This document shows positions 7,235 through 15,079 of a stretch of 15,900 nucleotides of DNA, in pieces. Positions within the stretch are counted from its first letter, which is position 1, and the number at the start of each line of letters is the position of its first letter. The notes under the pieces were generated by a model. That model saw only the letters and a list, made by a program, of their open reading frames with translations. It made no database searches and was not told the DNA's origin. This DNA comes from Thiotrichaceae bacterium (GTDB lineage: Bacteria > Pseudomonadota > Gammaproteobacteria > Thiotrichales > Thiotrichaceae), in contig JANTHA010000011.1 in assembly GCA_024762625.1 (NCBI GenBank), forward strand, positions 1-15,900. The letters run 5' to 3'. A program made the position numbers and the translations under genes.

Positions 7235-10200
7235 TATTCTGTCTCTTCCTTTTTTGATTTTTCAGCAAATGAAGCGCTATCAATTCGGGTTGATTTTGAA
7301 ACTAATTCTATTTTATCGTGTTTTTTATTGATTCCTCTGCGAACCGGCAAATCACCGTCAAAACTGTCCTGGTTAAACTTGTAGCGGAAGTTGACATAAG
7401 GCCCCTGTCGCTTGTAGTTGTTCTTATCAAAGTCCTTGTCATCAAACCCTTCGATATTGTAGCCAAGTCCCAACCAGGCGTTTTCCATGGGGGTTACGCC
7501 AAGCGATACGCCCGCCAGGTAATCCACGGTGTTTTCGCTCCAGTCATGCAAATAACCGCCCTGGATGCCGATATCCCATTTTTTATTGATGTCGCGGCGC
7601 ATTTCTACTGTGGCGGTATCCACGGTACTGTTGCTTTTAACGCCTTTGTTATTTTCACTGACGTGTTTTATGCCATGATGCAGGCTGATCTGCGTCTTGT
7701 CGTTTATCTTGTGGTTATAATGCATGTTATGGATAATTTTTTGCGTATGACTTTCCAGGCCCGACGCGTTATTACCCGGATAGGCGTTGCTATCGGAATT
7801 AGCGGATAAGGAATCATTCTCATCAACCAGATCCAAACGGTTGATAAACACAAAGTTCCTGTTTTTAGGATGCCATGCGGATCCCAGACTCAGGCGCGTA
7901 TGGTTTTCAAATTCATCCAGTTCATTTTCAGATCGATAAACGCTCAGTTTGGCGCTGAGGTTTTTGCCATCCGCCAAATGCCTGATCAAACCTGCGCGGA
8001 AATTGATCTTGTCGTTTACTTTGCCGTTGCGTAGTTCAAAGCGGGTGGTCCAGCTCCAGTCTTCCTGATTTGAACCAAGACCAACGGAGAAGGCGGTATA
8101 GTCATCGGTTTGTGTTCCGATGTCCTGCGCGCCCTGAATGGCCGGTTCGTTTTGATTGAAACGTTTATCTATAAGGTTGCTGCGGATCGTTTTTGCCTGG
8201 TCAATACTAAAATCAGCGTTGATTTTATCCGTTAACTTGATTTTCTGGCTCAAGCCCAGCGTGGCGTATTCGCGTTGTCCCTGTGCGGTTTTTTCCTGGG
8301 TGTAGGTGGTTTTACCGGTTGCGCCTTCCCAGAGCGGTTTTGTGACGCCAACGCGGTTGTTGTGGGTCGTTTCGACGCCGTTATCGGTGGTTTCGTGCTC
8401 GGCGAAAACGCTAAAGCCGTGCTTGAGTTTGACATCTGTGCCAACAACGGCGCGATCCGGGTTGATTTCCGAACCGCTATTAGAATCAATATTTTTTTCG
8501 ATGGCGCCGCGCAAGGTAATTTTTCCACTTTTGCTGGTGTATTTGCCGCCCACCAGCGCGCTATTGCCGGAAATGGTCTGATCTTCCAGTTTTTCCTTGC
8601 TGTGGCGTAGGCCTGCATTGAGATCAAACTGTTTATAGCGATGGTTGATATTAAGCTGGGCGAGTTGTCTTTCGTTATTGTTTGAAAGATTCTTCTGCTG
8701 TGAAACTTCAGCATCGACACTGGTTTTTTCATTCAGGCGATAGCGTACTTCAGCGCCGCTTTTCGTTGTGCCGTCTTCACTGCTTTGTGAAGCGATGCCG
8801 AAATCCTGCTGACGTTTTTTGTGGTAGAGGCGCGCTTCCATTTTACTGATCTGTTTTTCCAGCTCGATAATATAGGCGCTGCGGCTCTTGAAATGACTCT
8901 GTTGAGTTTTGGACTGTGCGATTTCCGCATGCAATTTAGTGTCAGGCGTGATGTGATAGGTTGCATCGGCTGCAATCATGCGGTCATCGCGACCCTTGTT
9001 GCGGCCTTCATTTAGCGCGCTAAGTCCCACTTCCAGTTTGCGGTTTTTGCTTCTGGCCGCGACGCGGCCGCCTGCTGTAATCGCCTGGTTATTATCATTG
9101 TCCAGCGCATCATCTTCGAGGTCGTAGTCAGCCACAATGATAATCGGGTTAAAATCGCGATCACGCGCTGTAATCGGGAATTTGAAGAACAGCGTCCCCG
9201 CCTGGTAATCAATGTCGTAATCCTGAAAACGCGACAGCGTGCGGCTTTCTATGATCCGGTCGGAATGAAAGCGATCGCGGGTTTCAATTTTGATGGTTTC
9301 ACTGTTCGCTATGATGCCGCGTTTCAGATAATACAGACCGGAGGTTCCATCGCCTGGAATTTCCTGGTGCTGGTGTTTATTGGCGGTTTCGCTGATAAAG
9401 GCGTTGACGCTGTAGCGCTTATCCTGATATTCGGTCTTGACGCCATTGAGCACCCGCTCGTATTTTGCCAGCTCGGTAACGCTCAAACCGGTATTGAAAT
9501 CGCCAAACAAAGCATAAAAATTATCTTTTTCGATCTTCACATAAAGCTTGCGCGAGCTGGGCGCATCGTACTGTGTGGTACTGTTATCCGCATAAATCGT
9601 GTACCAGGCATCCGGATCTATATTACCATCCAGCTGTGAACCGACCTGACCTTTCTTCTTGTGAGTATCATAGGCCAGTGTCAACAGGTACTTGCCCTTT
9701 ATGCGACCACGGGCGAAAAAGGCGAGGCGTCCACGCTTATAAAAACGCTCATCCTTATCCAGTTCCTTAAGCGTTTGCATATGGCCGCTGAGTGTGCTGT
9801 ATCCCAGCGTCCCTTCGGCGATGCCGACCATGATCCATTTACGCAGGTGTGGTTTAAGCCAGACGCTGATAATCTTGTCCGCGCCTTGTTCAAGGCGATT
9901 TTGATTGTTTCTGACGCCGCCCGGCAACGTTTGAGTACGATTTTTATTGAACTGCAAATGGAGTCGCACTTCACCCGAGCGAGTGGTCGGATTAAGCTCA
10001 ATCAGAGCAACGCCATCGTGGCCAATCAGGTATTTGTAACTGCCTGCCAGCGACTCATTCAGGTTTAACTTGTCCTTGTTTTGCGCCAGCGTCTTGACCT
10101 GATAATCACTGTTTTCCAGTGTGAAGTAGCCATGTGTATTGGCGCGCATCGGGTAGCCATCCTGGTCATAAATCCGTAAGGCGATTACCGGGGTGGTTTT

Positions 10201-13200
10201 GCCATCTGCGATCAATGAGGACTGTTCTGGCAGGTATTCGGCCGAGGCGGCTTCCCCTGAAAAATGAATGTTATGCGTTTTGCGCGCTATTTCTTTGCCT
10301 GATTTGTCCTTGAGTATCGCCAGCAGCGTATTATCGCGACGCTTGATGTCGATATCCACGCCCAGCCATCGACGGATTGTAACCGTGCGCGCCTTGTTGG
10401 AATCGCTGCCATCATAATTAAGCGGATTGACCTTCTTGCCATTTAGAAATAACTCAACCTTATGCTTAGCCGGGCTTTTAACGATAATTTTAGTGGAAGC
10501 AACATCCGGTACATGGTTGTTCGGCGGCCACAGAATTTCAAAATCGGCGTTGGCGGTTTTCAGATAGTCGCCACCGAAGCGTTTCAGAGGGTTGATAACT
10601 TTGCTTTGTTTCTTGTCGCCTTGTTCGGTGCTTTGTGTTGCTGACGGGTCTTTTTTGACATAAAAATCAACCTGCCATAAGGTTCCGGGCGCAAGGTCTA
10701 CAAAGCGCGATTGCGCATCGCCAGCGAAGCGGGTATTTTCATTACACAGACTCGGCTTGTAGCCTGTAGGCAGGCTATCAACATCAAGTTGCAGCACATG
10801 TGCGCCCGGCTCAACGCCTTCCATATGCCAGAATCCCTCTTTATCTGATAATACGCTGCGACCGGTTTCCATATATATTCGCGCGTTTTCCAATACCTTG
10901 CGATCCGGTGTTTTTGATTGTTTCGTTTTTGTGGATGGACAGCCGATAAAGACGCGCCCGGTCAGTATATTCCTGGTGCGCATAAGTTCATCTTTAATAA
11001 TGACAGTAGCGCGCGCCAGATTGGATTTGATCCGGCCACTGACAATCTGCGCCTGGTTAATTGCTTTTCCGGTCTGTACGCCCGCGCTTATTTTTGCAAC
11101 GTATTCCAGCGTCCAGTGCGCGCCGCGCGGCATATCCTGAAGTTTAAACGTTAATAATCGACCCTGTTTTATCACAACCGCTTCATTGTCGCCTGGACGA
11201 TCGGGCAGGGTGACGCCATTGAGCGCAGCGGAGCCCGCCACATAGCGGAAACCAGGCGGTAGCCTGTCCTCAATAACAATGCCGGGCAGGCTTACGTTGG
11301 CGGTATTATCAAATGCAAGCGTATAGCGCACCAATTCGCCGACCGATGCTTCATATTTATCTGCGGTTTTATCCAGCGCCAGGCGGGTTTCAGGGATAAC
11401 CAGAGCAGCCGTTGCGCTAGTGTCGCTGCGATCATATTGATCATGATAGCTTACCGTGATTTTAACGCCGGGTTTTAGGCTGAGAACGCCATTTTGTAGT
11501 TGGGCGGCTTCACTGCCGGTGAGGATGACGCCTCTGAATACGCCAGAATCCGGCGATGTTTCTGTAAGCAGAAGCACTTCCTTGTCATTTGTGCCGGGTA
11601 CGGTGATCGTGACAATGATGGTTTCACGCGTGTTCGGGTCAATATTTTGATCAAGGTCGCGTACCTGAATCACTACTGGATCATTGCTGCTGTACTGTTG
11701 CGCTTCAACCAGTGGTTGTGGCGTAGGCAGATTGACAAGCGAGCCATCCGGCAGGCTAATTGAAGTAATTTCCTGCCAGTGTCGTCCGCCGTTCTGGTTG
11801 TCATTGAATGAGGTGGGCGGAATGATTTGCGGCGCGCCTTCATCATCAATCCTGAGGAAATTGATGGTGGATGGAGTGCGCACCTGGACGCTGGCAGTCG
11901 CCAGATCGGATAAGGCAAAATCGGAACTTGCCTGAACCTGATTGATCGCTTCGCCGCTGGCGGCCTGTTCGCTCACGGTTACGCGGTATGTGACTTTAAG
12001 CGACTTGCCGCGAGCCAGTTGACCAAGTTTGATATGCAAGGAGCGGCCTGTCGCTTGAACCCGGTTGGCGACAATGGGCTGTCCATCCAGACGGGCGCTG
12101 TCGTTAATGTAGATGAATCCGGCAGGCATCACATCATCTATCGCCAGATTATCAAGATCATGTTGCGCGGGGTTGCGGATTGTTACCTGATATTCCAGTT
12201 CGTCACTGATGTTGACCTGTTGTTTGTCGACTGTTTTGCTGATGACAATATTGTCGCTGATAAGCTCAACGACAGCTTTGGCTGTGCTTGAATTGGCTGC
12301 AGGTTGATTTGTAATAATACGCGCCTGGTTTAGTAGTGTGCTGGATTGTACGCCTGATTTTATCTGCGCATCATAAGTAAGCGTCCACTGCGCATGAGCA
12401 GGAATTGCGCCCAGTTTAAATACCAGTCCGCTGCTTCTATCTACATTTACCGTATCATTGTTGTTAAGTTTGGCAGAGCCGGCAATGTATTCCAGTCCGG
12501 CGGGCATATCATCGCGCACGCGCAGAGCCGCGATCGCGACCCGGTTGGGATTGTTTATGGACAGCGTATAACGGATGGCGTCGCCGATTTTAGCGCTGTT
12601 TTTGTTTACACGTTTTTCAAGTTGCAGCGGCGCCAGCAGCGCATCATTTATGTTTACCTGCGCCTGTTTGATTGTGGAGTTGGCGCTTTCCGATGTGACA
12701 AAAGCCTGGTTGATCGCAGGACCAACGCTTGAATTGTCGCCGACCGCGACCTGATAGGTCAGCCTGGCGCTGTTTTGTGCGGCCAGACTTCCGAGTTTGA
12801 ATGATAGTGTATTGCCGCTTACAACGAGTTGACTGGCGTTAAGCGGATTATTATTTAAGGCGGCGCTGCCGGCTTTATAAATGAGTCCGGTAGGTAAAAT
12901 ATCCTGGACTGTAATATTTTCCAGCTTATTTGAATTCGGATTGGAGACTATAATGGTATAACGTATCAAGTCGCCATAGGTCGCTTCTGTTTTATTGGCC
13001 TGTTTTTGTAAGGTGATTTCATCCGGCGTTGTCACGACCGAGTCTTTGGTGATGGTTTTACTGGCCGAGCGCTCCAGATTTTCACCATTCACCGTATAAG
13101 TTGCGGTTGCTGTATTGGTCAGCGTTTCGGCCTTGGCGATGTTTGTCAGGCCGAGACTCAACACCAGAGTCATTATCAGTAAAACAGGCATAGACACGCA

Positions 13201-13263
13201 CTGACGGCGCCGTTTGTGAAACGCCGCCGTCAGTTTAGAAAAAATGGTTTTTCTGTGTGTCAT
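7234..13263 (-). CDS. Giant DUF11-repeat protein with C-terminal outer-membrane beta-barrel (2009 aa)
   Basis: Basic KRRR (17-20) followed by a hydrophobic core to IAKAE (42-46) forms a long Sec signal peptide; this supports the ATG at 13263 although its Shine-Dalgarno is poor. Four DUF11 modules follow at about 83-205, 212-335, 339-463 and 627-757, each with a variant of D-x-[LM]-P-x-G-x-x-Y-x-A-G-S-A-x-L-N. Modules 3 and 4 are separated by a different beta-rich insert (464-625) with D-L-D-Q-N-x-D and TETSPDSGVF. Residues 764-870 resemble a carboxypeptidase-regulatory-like fold, and 905-1110 are further beta-rich domains. From about 1140 to 1965 alternating polar/hydrophobic strands with aromatic ends suggest a large outer-membrane barrel; its likely last strand ends YVNFRYKF (1956-1963). 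A charged tail of about 46 residues follows. I infer a surface-anchored stalk, or a translocator/usher-like platform for the neighbouring DUF11 proteins. The function is unproven and the domain limits are approximate. Confidence 0.85.
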   Translation of the reverse strand: MTHRKTIFSKLTAAFHKRRRQCVSMPVLLIMTLVLSLGLTNIAKAETLTNTATATYTVNGENLERSASKTITKDSVVTTPDEITLQKQANKTEATYGDLIRYTIIVSNPNSNKLENITVQDILPTGLIYKAGSAALNNNPLNASQLVVSGNTLSFKLGSLAAQNSARLTYQVAVGDNSSVGPAINQAFVTSESANSTIKQAQVNINDALLAPLQLEKRVNKNSAKIGDAIRYTLSINNPNRVAIAALRVRDDMPAGLEYIAGSAKLNNNDTVNVDRSSGLVFKLGAIPAHAQWTLTYDAQIKSGVQSSTLLNQARIITNQPAANSSTAKAVVELISDNIVISKTVDKQQVNISDELEYQVTIRNPAQHDLDNLAIDDVMPAGFIYINDSARLDGQPIVANRVQATGRSLHIKLGQLARGKSLKVTYRVTVSEQAASGEAINQVQASSDFALSDLATASVQVRTPSTINFLRIDDEGAPQIIPPTSFNDNQNGGRHWQEITSISLPDGSLVNLPTPQPLVEAQQYSSNDPVVIQVRDLDQNIDPNTRETIIVTITVPGTNDKEVLLLTETSPDSGVFRGVILTGSEAAQLQNGVLSLKPGVKITVSYHDQYDRSDTSATAALVIPETRLALDKTADKYEASVGELVRYTLAFDNTANVSLPGIVIEDRLPPGFRYVAGSAALNGVTLPDRPGDNEAVVIKQGRLLTFKLQDMPRGAHWTLEYVAKISAGVQTGKAINQAQIVSGRIKSNLARATVIIKDELMRTRNILTGRVFIGCPSTKTKQSKTPDRKVLENARIYMETGRSVLSDKEGFWHMEGVEPGAHVLQLDVDSLPTGYKPSLCNENTRFAGDAQSRFVDLAPGTLWQVDFYVKKDPSATQSTEQGDKKQSKVINPLKRFGGDYLKTANADFEILWPPNNHVPDVASTKIIVKSPAKHKVELFLNGKKVNPLNYDGSDSNKARTVTIRRWLGVDIDIKRRDNTLLAILKDKSGKEIARKTHNIHFSGEAASAEYLPEQSSLIADGKTTPVIALRIYDQDGYPMRANTHGYFTLENSDYQVKTLAQNKDKLNLNESLAGSYKYLIGHDGVALIELNPTTRSGEVRLHLQFNKNRTQTLPGGVRNNQNRLEQGADKIISVWLKPHLRKWIMVGIAEGTLGYSTLSGHMQTLKELDKDERFYKRGRLAFFARGRIKGKYLLTLAYDTHKKKGQVGSQLDGNIDPDAWYTIYADNSTTQYDAPSSRKLYVKIEKDNFYALFGDFNTGLSVTELAKYERVLNGVKTEYQDKRYSVNAFISETANKHQHQEIPGDGTSGLYYLKRGIIANSETIKIETRDRFHSDRIIESRTLSRFQDYDIDYQAGTLFFKFPITARDRDFNPIIIVADYDLEDDALDNDNNQAITAGGRVAARSKNRKLEVGLSALNEGRNKGRDDRMIAADATYHITPDTKLHAEIAQSKTQQSHFKSRSAYIIELEKQISKMEARLYHKKRQQDFGIASQSSEDGTTKSGAEVRYRLNEKTSVDAEVSQQKNLSNNNERQLAQLNINHRYKQFDLNAGLRHSKEKLEDQTISGNSALVGGKYTSKSGKITLRGAIEKNIDSNSGSEINPDRAVVGTDVKLKHGFSVFAEHETTDNGVETTHNNRVGVTKPLWEGATGKTTYTQEKTAQGQREYATLGLSQKIKLTDKINADFSIDQAKTIRSNLIDKRFNQNEPAIQGAQDIGTQTDDYTAFSVGLGSNQEDWSWTTRFELRNGKVNDKINFRAGLIRHLADGKNLSAKLSVYRSENELDEFENHTRLSLGSAWHPKNRNFVFINRLDLVDENDSLSANSDSNAYPGNNASGLESHTQKIIHNMHYNHKINDKTQISLHHGIKHVSENNKGVKSNSTVDTATVEMRRDINKKWDIGIQGGYLHDWSENTVDYLAGVSLGVTPMENAWLGLGYNIEGFDDKDFDKNNYKRQGPYVNFRYKFNQDSFDGDLPVRRGINKKHDKIELVSKSTRIDSASFAEKSKKEETE
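7243..7250 (-). promoter_or_regulatory. Ribosome binding site of the 623-aa gene, inside the end of the 2009-aa gene
   Basis: On the minus strand AGGAAGAG lies eight bases before the ATG. It is part of the last codons (K-E-E) of the 2009-aa gene, and the stop and start share one base (TAATG). This arrangement favours coupled translation. Confidence 0.6.
10993..13017 (-). repeat. Four diverged DUF11 coding repeats, interrupted once
   Basis: Module 1 lies at about 12649-13017, module 2 at 12259-12630, module 3 at 11875-12249 and module 4 at 10993-11385. Each encodes the same beta-sandwich pattern: a Y-x-[IVL] strand, N-P or N-T turn, D-x-[LM]-P-x-G core, A-G-S-A-x-L-N and a final N-Q-A or N-Q-V. 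The copies are clearly diverged in protein sequence. The stretch at about 11389-11874 between modules 3 and 4 is not DUF11-like. Confidence 0.75.
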
Positions 13264-13305
13264 GAGCCGTTTTATTTTTATTATAAATCGTATTTTGAAT
13301 ACTGA

Positions 13306-14280
13306 TTAATTAACAATAGCTACAATGGTTAAGGTCTGTGTGCCGCTTGCGGGTAACGTGAATGAATCAGTCGTGACCGTGCCTGCCGCATTTGAGCAGT
13401 TAACGCCAGCAACAGTGCCGCTTACTGAACAACTACTGAAGGTCAGATCAGACTGCAGTACATCGGTAATCACCAGGCCATCAGCCGCCTGTGCGCCGCC
13501 AGCGTTCGCTACTGAAATGGTGTATTCAATGGTTGCTCCTGGGATGCGTTTCGGATTGCTAGCGCCATTGAACGGGTCGTTGGTGACAGCCGATGTTTTT
13601 GTAACAGACAAATCCGCCGTGGCGACTGTATAGGTATTGGTTGCCGAGTGTTTGGCGTTACGGTTTGCGCCATCCGTGCTGGTGCCTGTGTCATCGGCAA
13701 ATACAACATCCACCGTACCCGGTGCTTCAGCGCCGGTTGTTTCTGTAACGCCTTGCGCTTCAGCAAGTAGATCAACCAGCGATGTTGCGCCATTGGCGAC
13801 GGTTGCGCTGCTTGCGGGTATGTCGCATTGTACGGTCACAGTCTGAGTTCCGTCTGCAGCAAGTGAAACAGGCAAAGTAGCCGGCGCAGTGACGGTGCAG
13901 TTTGACGTATCAAACTGATCACCAGCTGCAACCTGGCTTGGCGTCAGGTTAAAGCTTTCCGTACTGTTGCCCTCATTGGTCAACGTGAACGTGATGGATT
14001 GCGCCGAGGTGCCTGGCACCACATTGACGCCTGTTCCCGAAGTAACCGATAGGTCAACTTTTTTATCCACAACGAAAGTTGTTGGTGTACCTGCTGTTCC
14101 AGGTGTGGTATTTCCTGTAGGCGAACTGGCAATCGGTGTTTGTGCTGTACTGCCGACAGAATAGCTGATAGTCGCTGTATTATCTATGGGAGTACCCGCT
14201 GTAGTACCCGCTGCCCAGGCATTTGAAGCGCTTGCCGCCAAAACAGCGACGCTAAGTAGTGTTTTAGTGATTGTTTTCAT
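13306..14280 (-). CDS. Exported DUF11-containing protein (324 aa)
   Basis: A clear Sec signal peptide (MKTITK, hydrophobic run, AWA-A near residues 21-24) is followed by a secreted chain very rich in T, A, S, V and G. Residues 31-75 (NTATISYSVG segment) resemble the start of the mature 2009-aa protein (NTATATYTVNG). The middle (about 75-220) is beta-rich with C128 and C152, a possible disulfide. A C-terminal DUF11 module (about 222-324) carries DPFNGASNPKRIPGA (235-249), almost the same as in the 623-aa protein, and a second cysteine pair, C284/C295. The chain ends on the strand TLTIVAIVN with no anchor. The Shine-Dalgarno is weak (AAAGAG ten bases upstream) and the mRNA leader is very A-rich. 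The 2009-aa gene begins 42 bases downstream. The size and composition suggest a secreted structural subunit; that is inference. Confidence 0.83.
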   Translation of the reverse strand: MKTITKTLLSVAVLAASASNAWAAGTTAGTPIDNTATISYSVGSTAQTPIASSPTGNTTPGTAGTPTTFVVDKKVDLSVTSGTGVNVVPGTSAQSITFTLTNEGNSTESFNLTPSQVAAGDQFDTSNCTVTAPATLPVSLAADGTQTVTVQCDIPASSATVANGATSLVDLLAEAQGVTETTGAEAPGTVDVVFADDTGTSTDGANRNAKHSATNTYTVATADLSVTKTSAVTNDPFNGASNPKRIPGATIEYTISVANAGGAQAADGLVITDVLQSDLTFSSCSVSGTVAGVNCSNAAGTVTTDSFTLPASGTQTLTIVAIVN

Positions 14281-14403
14281 TTTTATTTATCTCTTTTTTA
14301 TATTTAGGTTTGTGTTGTTTTTATTAAATTGATCCAGGTTTCTACTTGTTATTTATTTGGTATTGTTTGTTCCTGGCCTTGTGTCGTTGTTATTGCTTAA
14401 TGT
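14281..14403 (-). other. A-rich intergenic leader before the 324-aa gene
   Basis: This 123-base gap contains 72 A, 18 T, 21 C and 12 G on the transcript strand. It has no ORF, no clear terminator and no convincing promoter. The only inverted repeat is CCAGG/CCTGG, widely spaced. It would form a largely unstructured mRNA leader. Confidence 0.5.
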
Positions 14404-14949
14404 TTACAGTAGTCGCACCCTGAATCCTACCGCCTTTCTTTCTCTTGGCGATAAGCGTCCCTTGTAATGCCAACGAATATGGGTGTAGTCCGAAGGTTTG
14501 GCGGGACGCAGTCTGCCATTCTTGTCCCTGACTTTTAGCGATCCTGCTGTTCCATAGTGTCTACCTCCATCGACTGAGAACACTACCTGGGTATTGTTTC
14601 CATGGGCGGTATTGGGTAAATAAACCGTATGTTTTGGAATCGGATTAACAATATTGATGTTGTCCGCCGGTTTATTGCTGATATTCTGGAAATAGGTGTT
14701 GTATTGAACCGTCTCTCCAGGCAGTATTTTTTTGGCGGGAATAAATTCAATCGACTTTTGACCATTTTTATTCACGACCACCATTTTTTGTACTTGTGAA
14801 GTGACCTGCAGATAGCCTTTTTGCGTTGCGGACGCCATTACGCTGGTACCCATAAGTCCTAACGAAATAATGGCTCCGAGCGCGATTTTATGGACTATCT
14901 TAAACCCGCCTGCCTGTGATTTTTTAGTGAATTGAAGTGTATTTTTCAT
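14404..14949 (-). CDS. Small exported DUF11-like protein (181 aa)
   Basis: A long N-region (KNTLQFTKKSQ to about residue 21) precedes a hydrophobic segment (22-38) ending SVMASA, a Sec signal peptide cut near residue 39-41. The mature part of about 140 residues is a single DUF11-like module: ILPGETVQYNTYFQN (75-89), the PADNINIVNPIPKHTVY segment (94-110) and a VVFSVDGGRHYG block (122-133). DYTHIRW (154-160) follows, and the chain ends at the strand VGFRVRLL. Unlike its acidic, T/S-rich neighbours it is basic. It has no cysteines and no anchor. An excellent Shine-Dalgarno (AGGAGA, eight bases from the ATG) supports the start and suggests strong translation. It lies between the tandem 10-bp repeats and the 324-aa gene. 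A periplasmic or surface subunit is likely; the exact role is unknown. Confidence 0.85.
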   Translation of the reverse strand: MKNTLQFTKKSQAGGFKIVHKIALGAIISLGLMGTSVMASATQKGYLQVTSQVQKMVVVNKNGQKSIEFIPAKKILPGETVQYNTYFQNISNKPADNINIVNPIPKHTVYLPNTAHGNNTQVVFSVDGGRHYGTAGSLKVRDKNGRLRPAKPSDYTHIRWHYKGRLSPRERKAVGFRVRLL

Positions 14950-14957
14950 TGTTATTA

Positions 14958-14963
14958 TCTCCT
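14958..14963 (-). promoter_or_regulatory. Strong ribosome binding site of the 181-aa gene
   Basis: AGGAGA on the minus strand sits eight bases before the ATG at 14949. It is the best Shine-Dalgarno in the block. Confidence 0.65.
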
Positions 14964-15022
14964 GTTTACGGTTGTTTTCTGAATTATTAAGTACATGTTT
15001 TAGCTTCTTTTTTTGATTATTT

Positions 15023-15072
15023 AAGGGTTAATAAGGGTTAATAAGGGTTAATAAGGGTTAATAAGGGTTAAT
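15023..15072 (+). repeat. Five perfect tandem copies of a 10-bp unit AAGGGTTAAT
   Basis: The unit AAGGGTTAAT occurs five times head to tail without a mismatch, flanked by partial matches. It lies in the 130-base gap between the stop of the CshA/DUF11 gene (seven bases away) and the 181-aa gene. The five GGG runs on the plus strand are spaced by TTAATAA (seven bases), which meets the usual G3N1-7 quadruplex consensus. The 10-bp period is close to one helical turn. It carries stop codons in every frame and is not coding. Confidence 0.95.
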
Positions 15073-15079
15073 AAATTAT

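Noticed and set aside
7318..7809. A plus-strand open frame of 163 codons opposite the 2009-aa gene
   Set aside because: It lies wholly antisense to the barrel coding region, whose beta-strand pattern is clear; the antisense product has no recognisable domain, signal or good ribosome binding site.
8250..8732. A 160-codon alternative frame on the minus strand within the barrel region
   Set aside because: It is a shifted-frame reading of the same coding DNA, with a low-complexity K/P/A/T-rich product.
13290..13302. GTATT-TTG-AATAC inverted repeat between the 324-aa and 2009-aa genes as a terminator
   Set aside because: The stem is only five AT-rich pairs with a three-base loop and no U-run; it is too weak to call.
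14332..14377. CCAGG / CCTGG inverted repeat in the A-rich leader
   Set aside because: Five-base arms separated by more than 30 bases are expected by chance; no operator or hairpin can be claimed.
15023..15072. The tandem repeat as a CRISPR array or iteron origin
   Set aside because: The units are 10 bp with no spacers, and no cas genes, replication gene or DnaA box is seen nearby.
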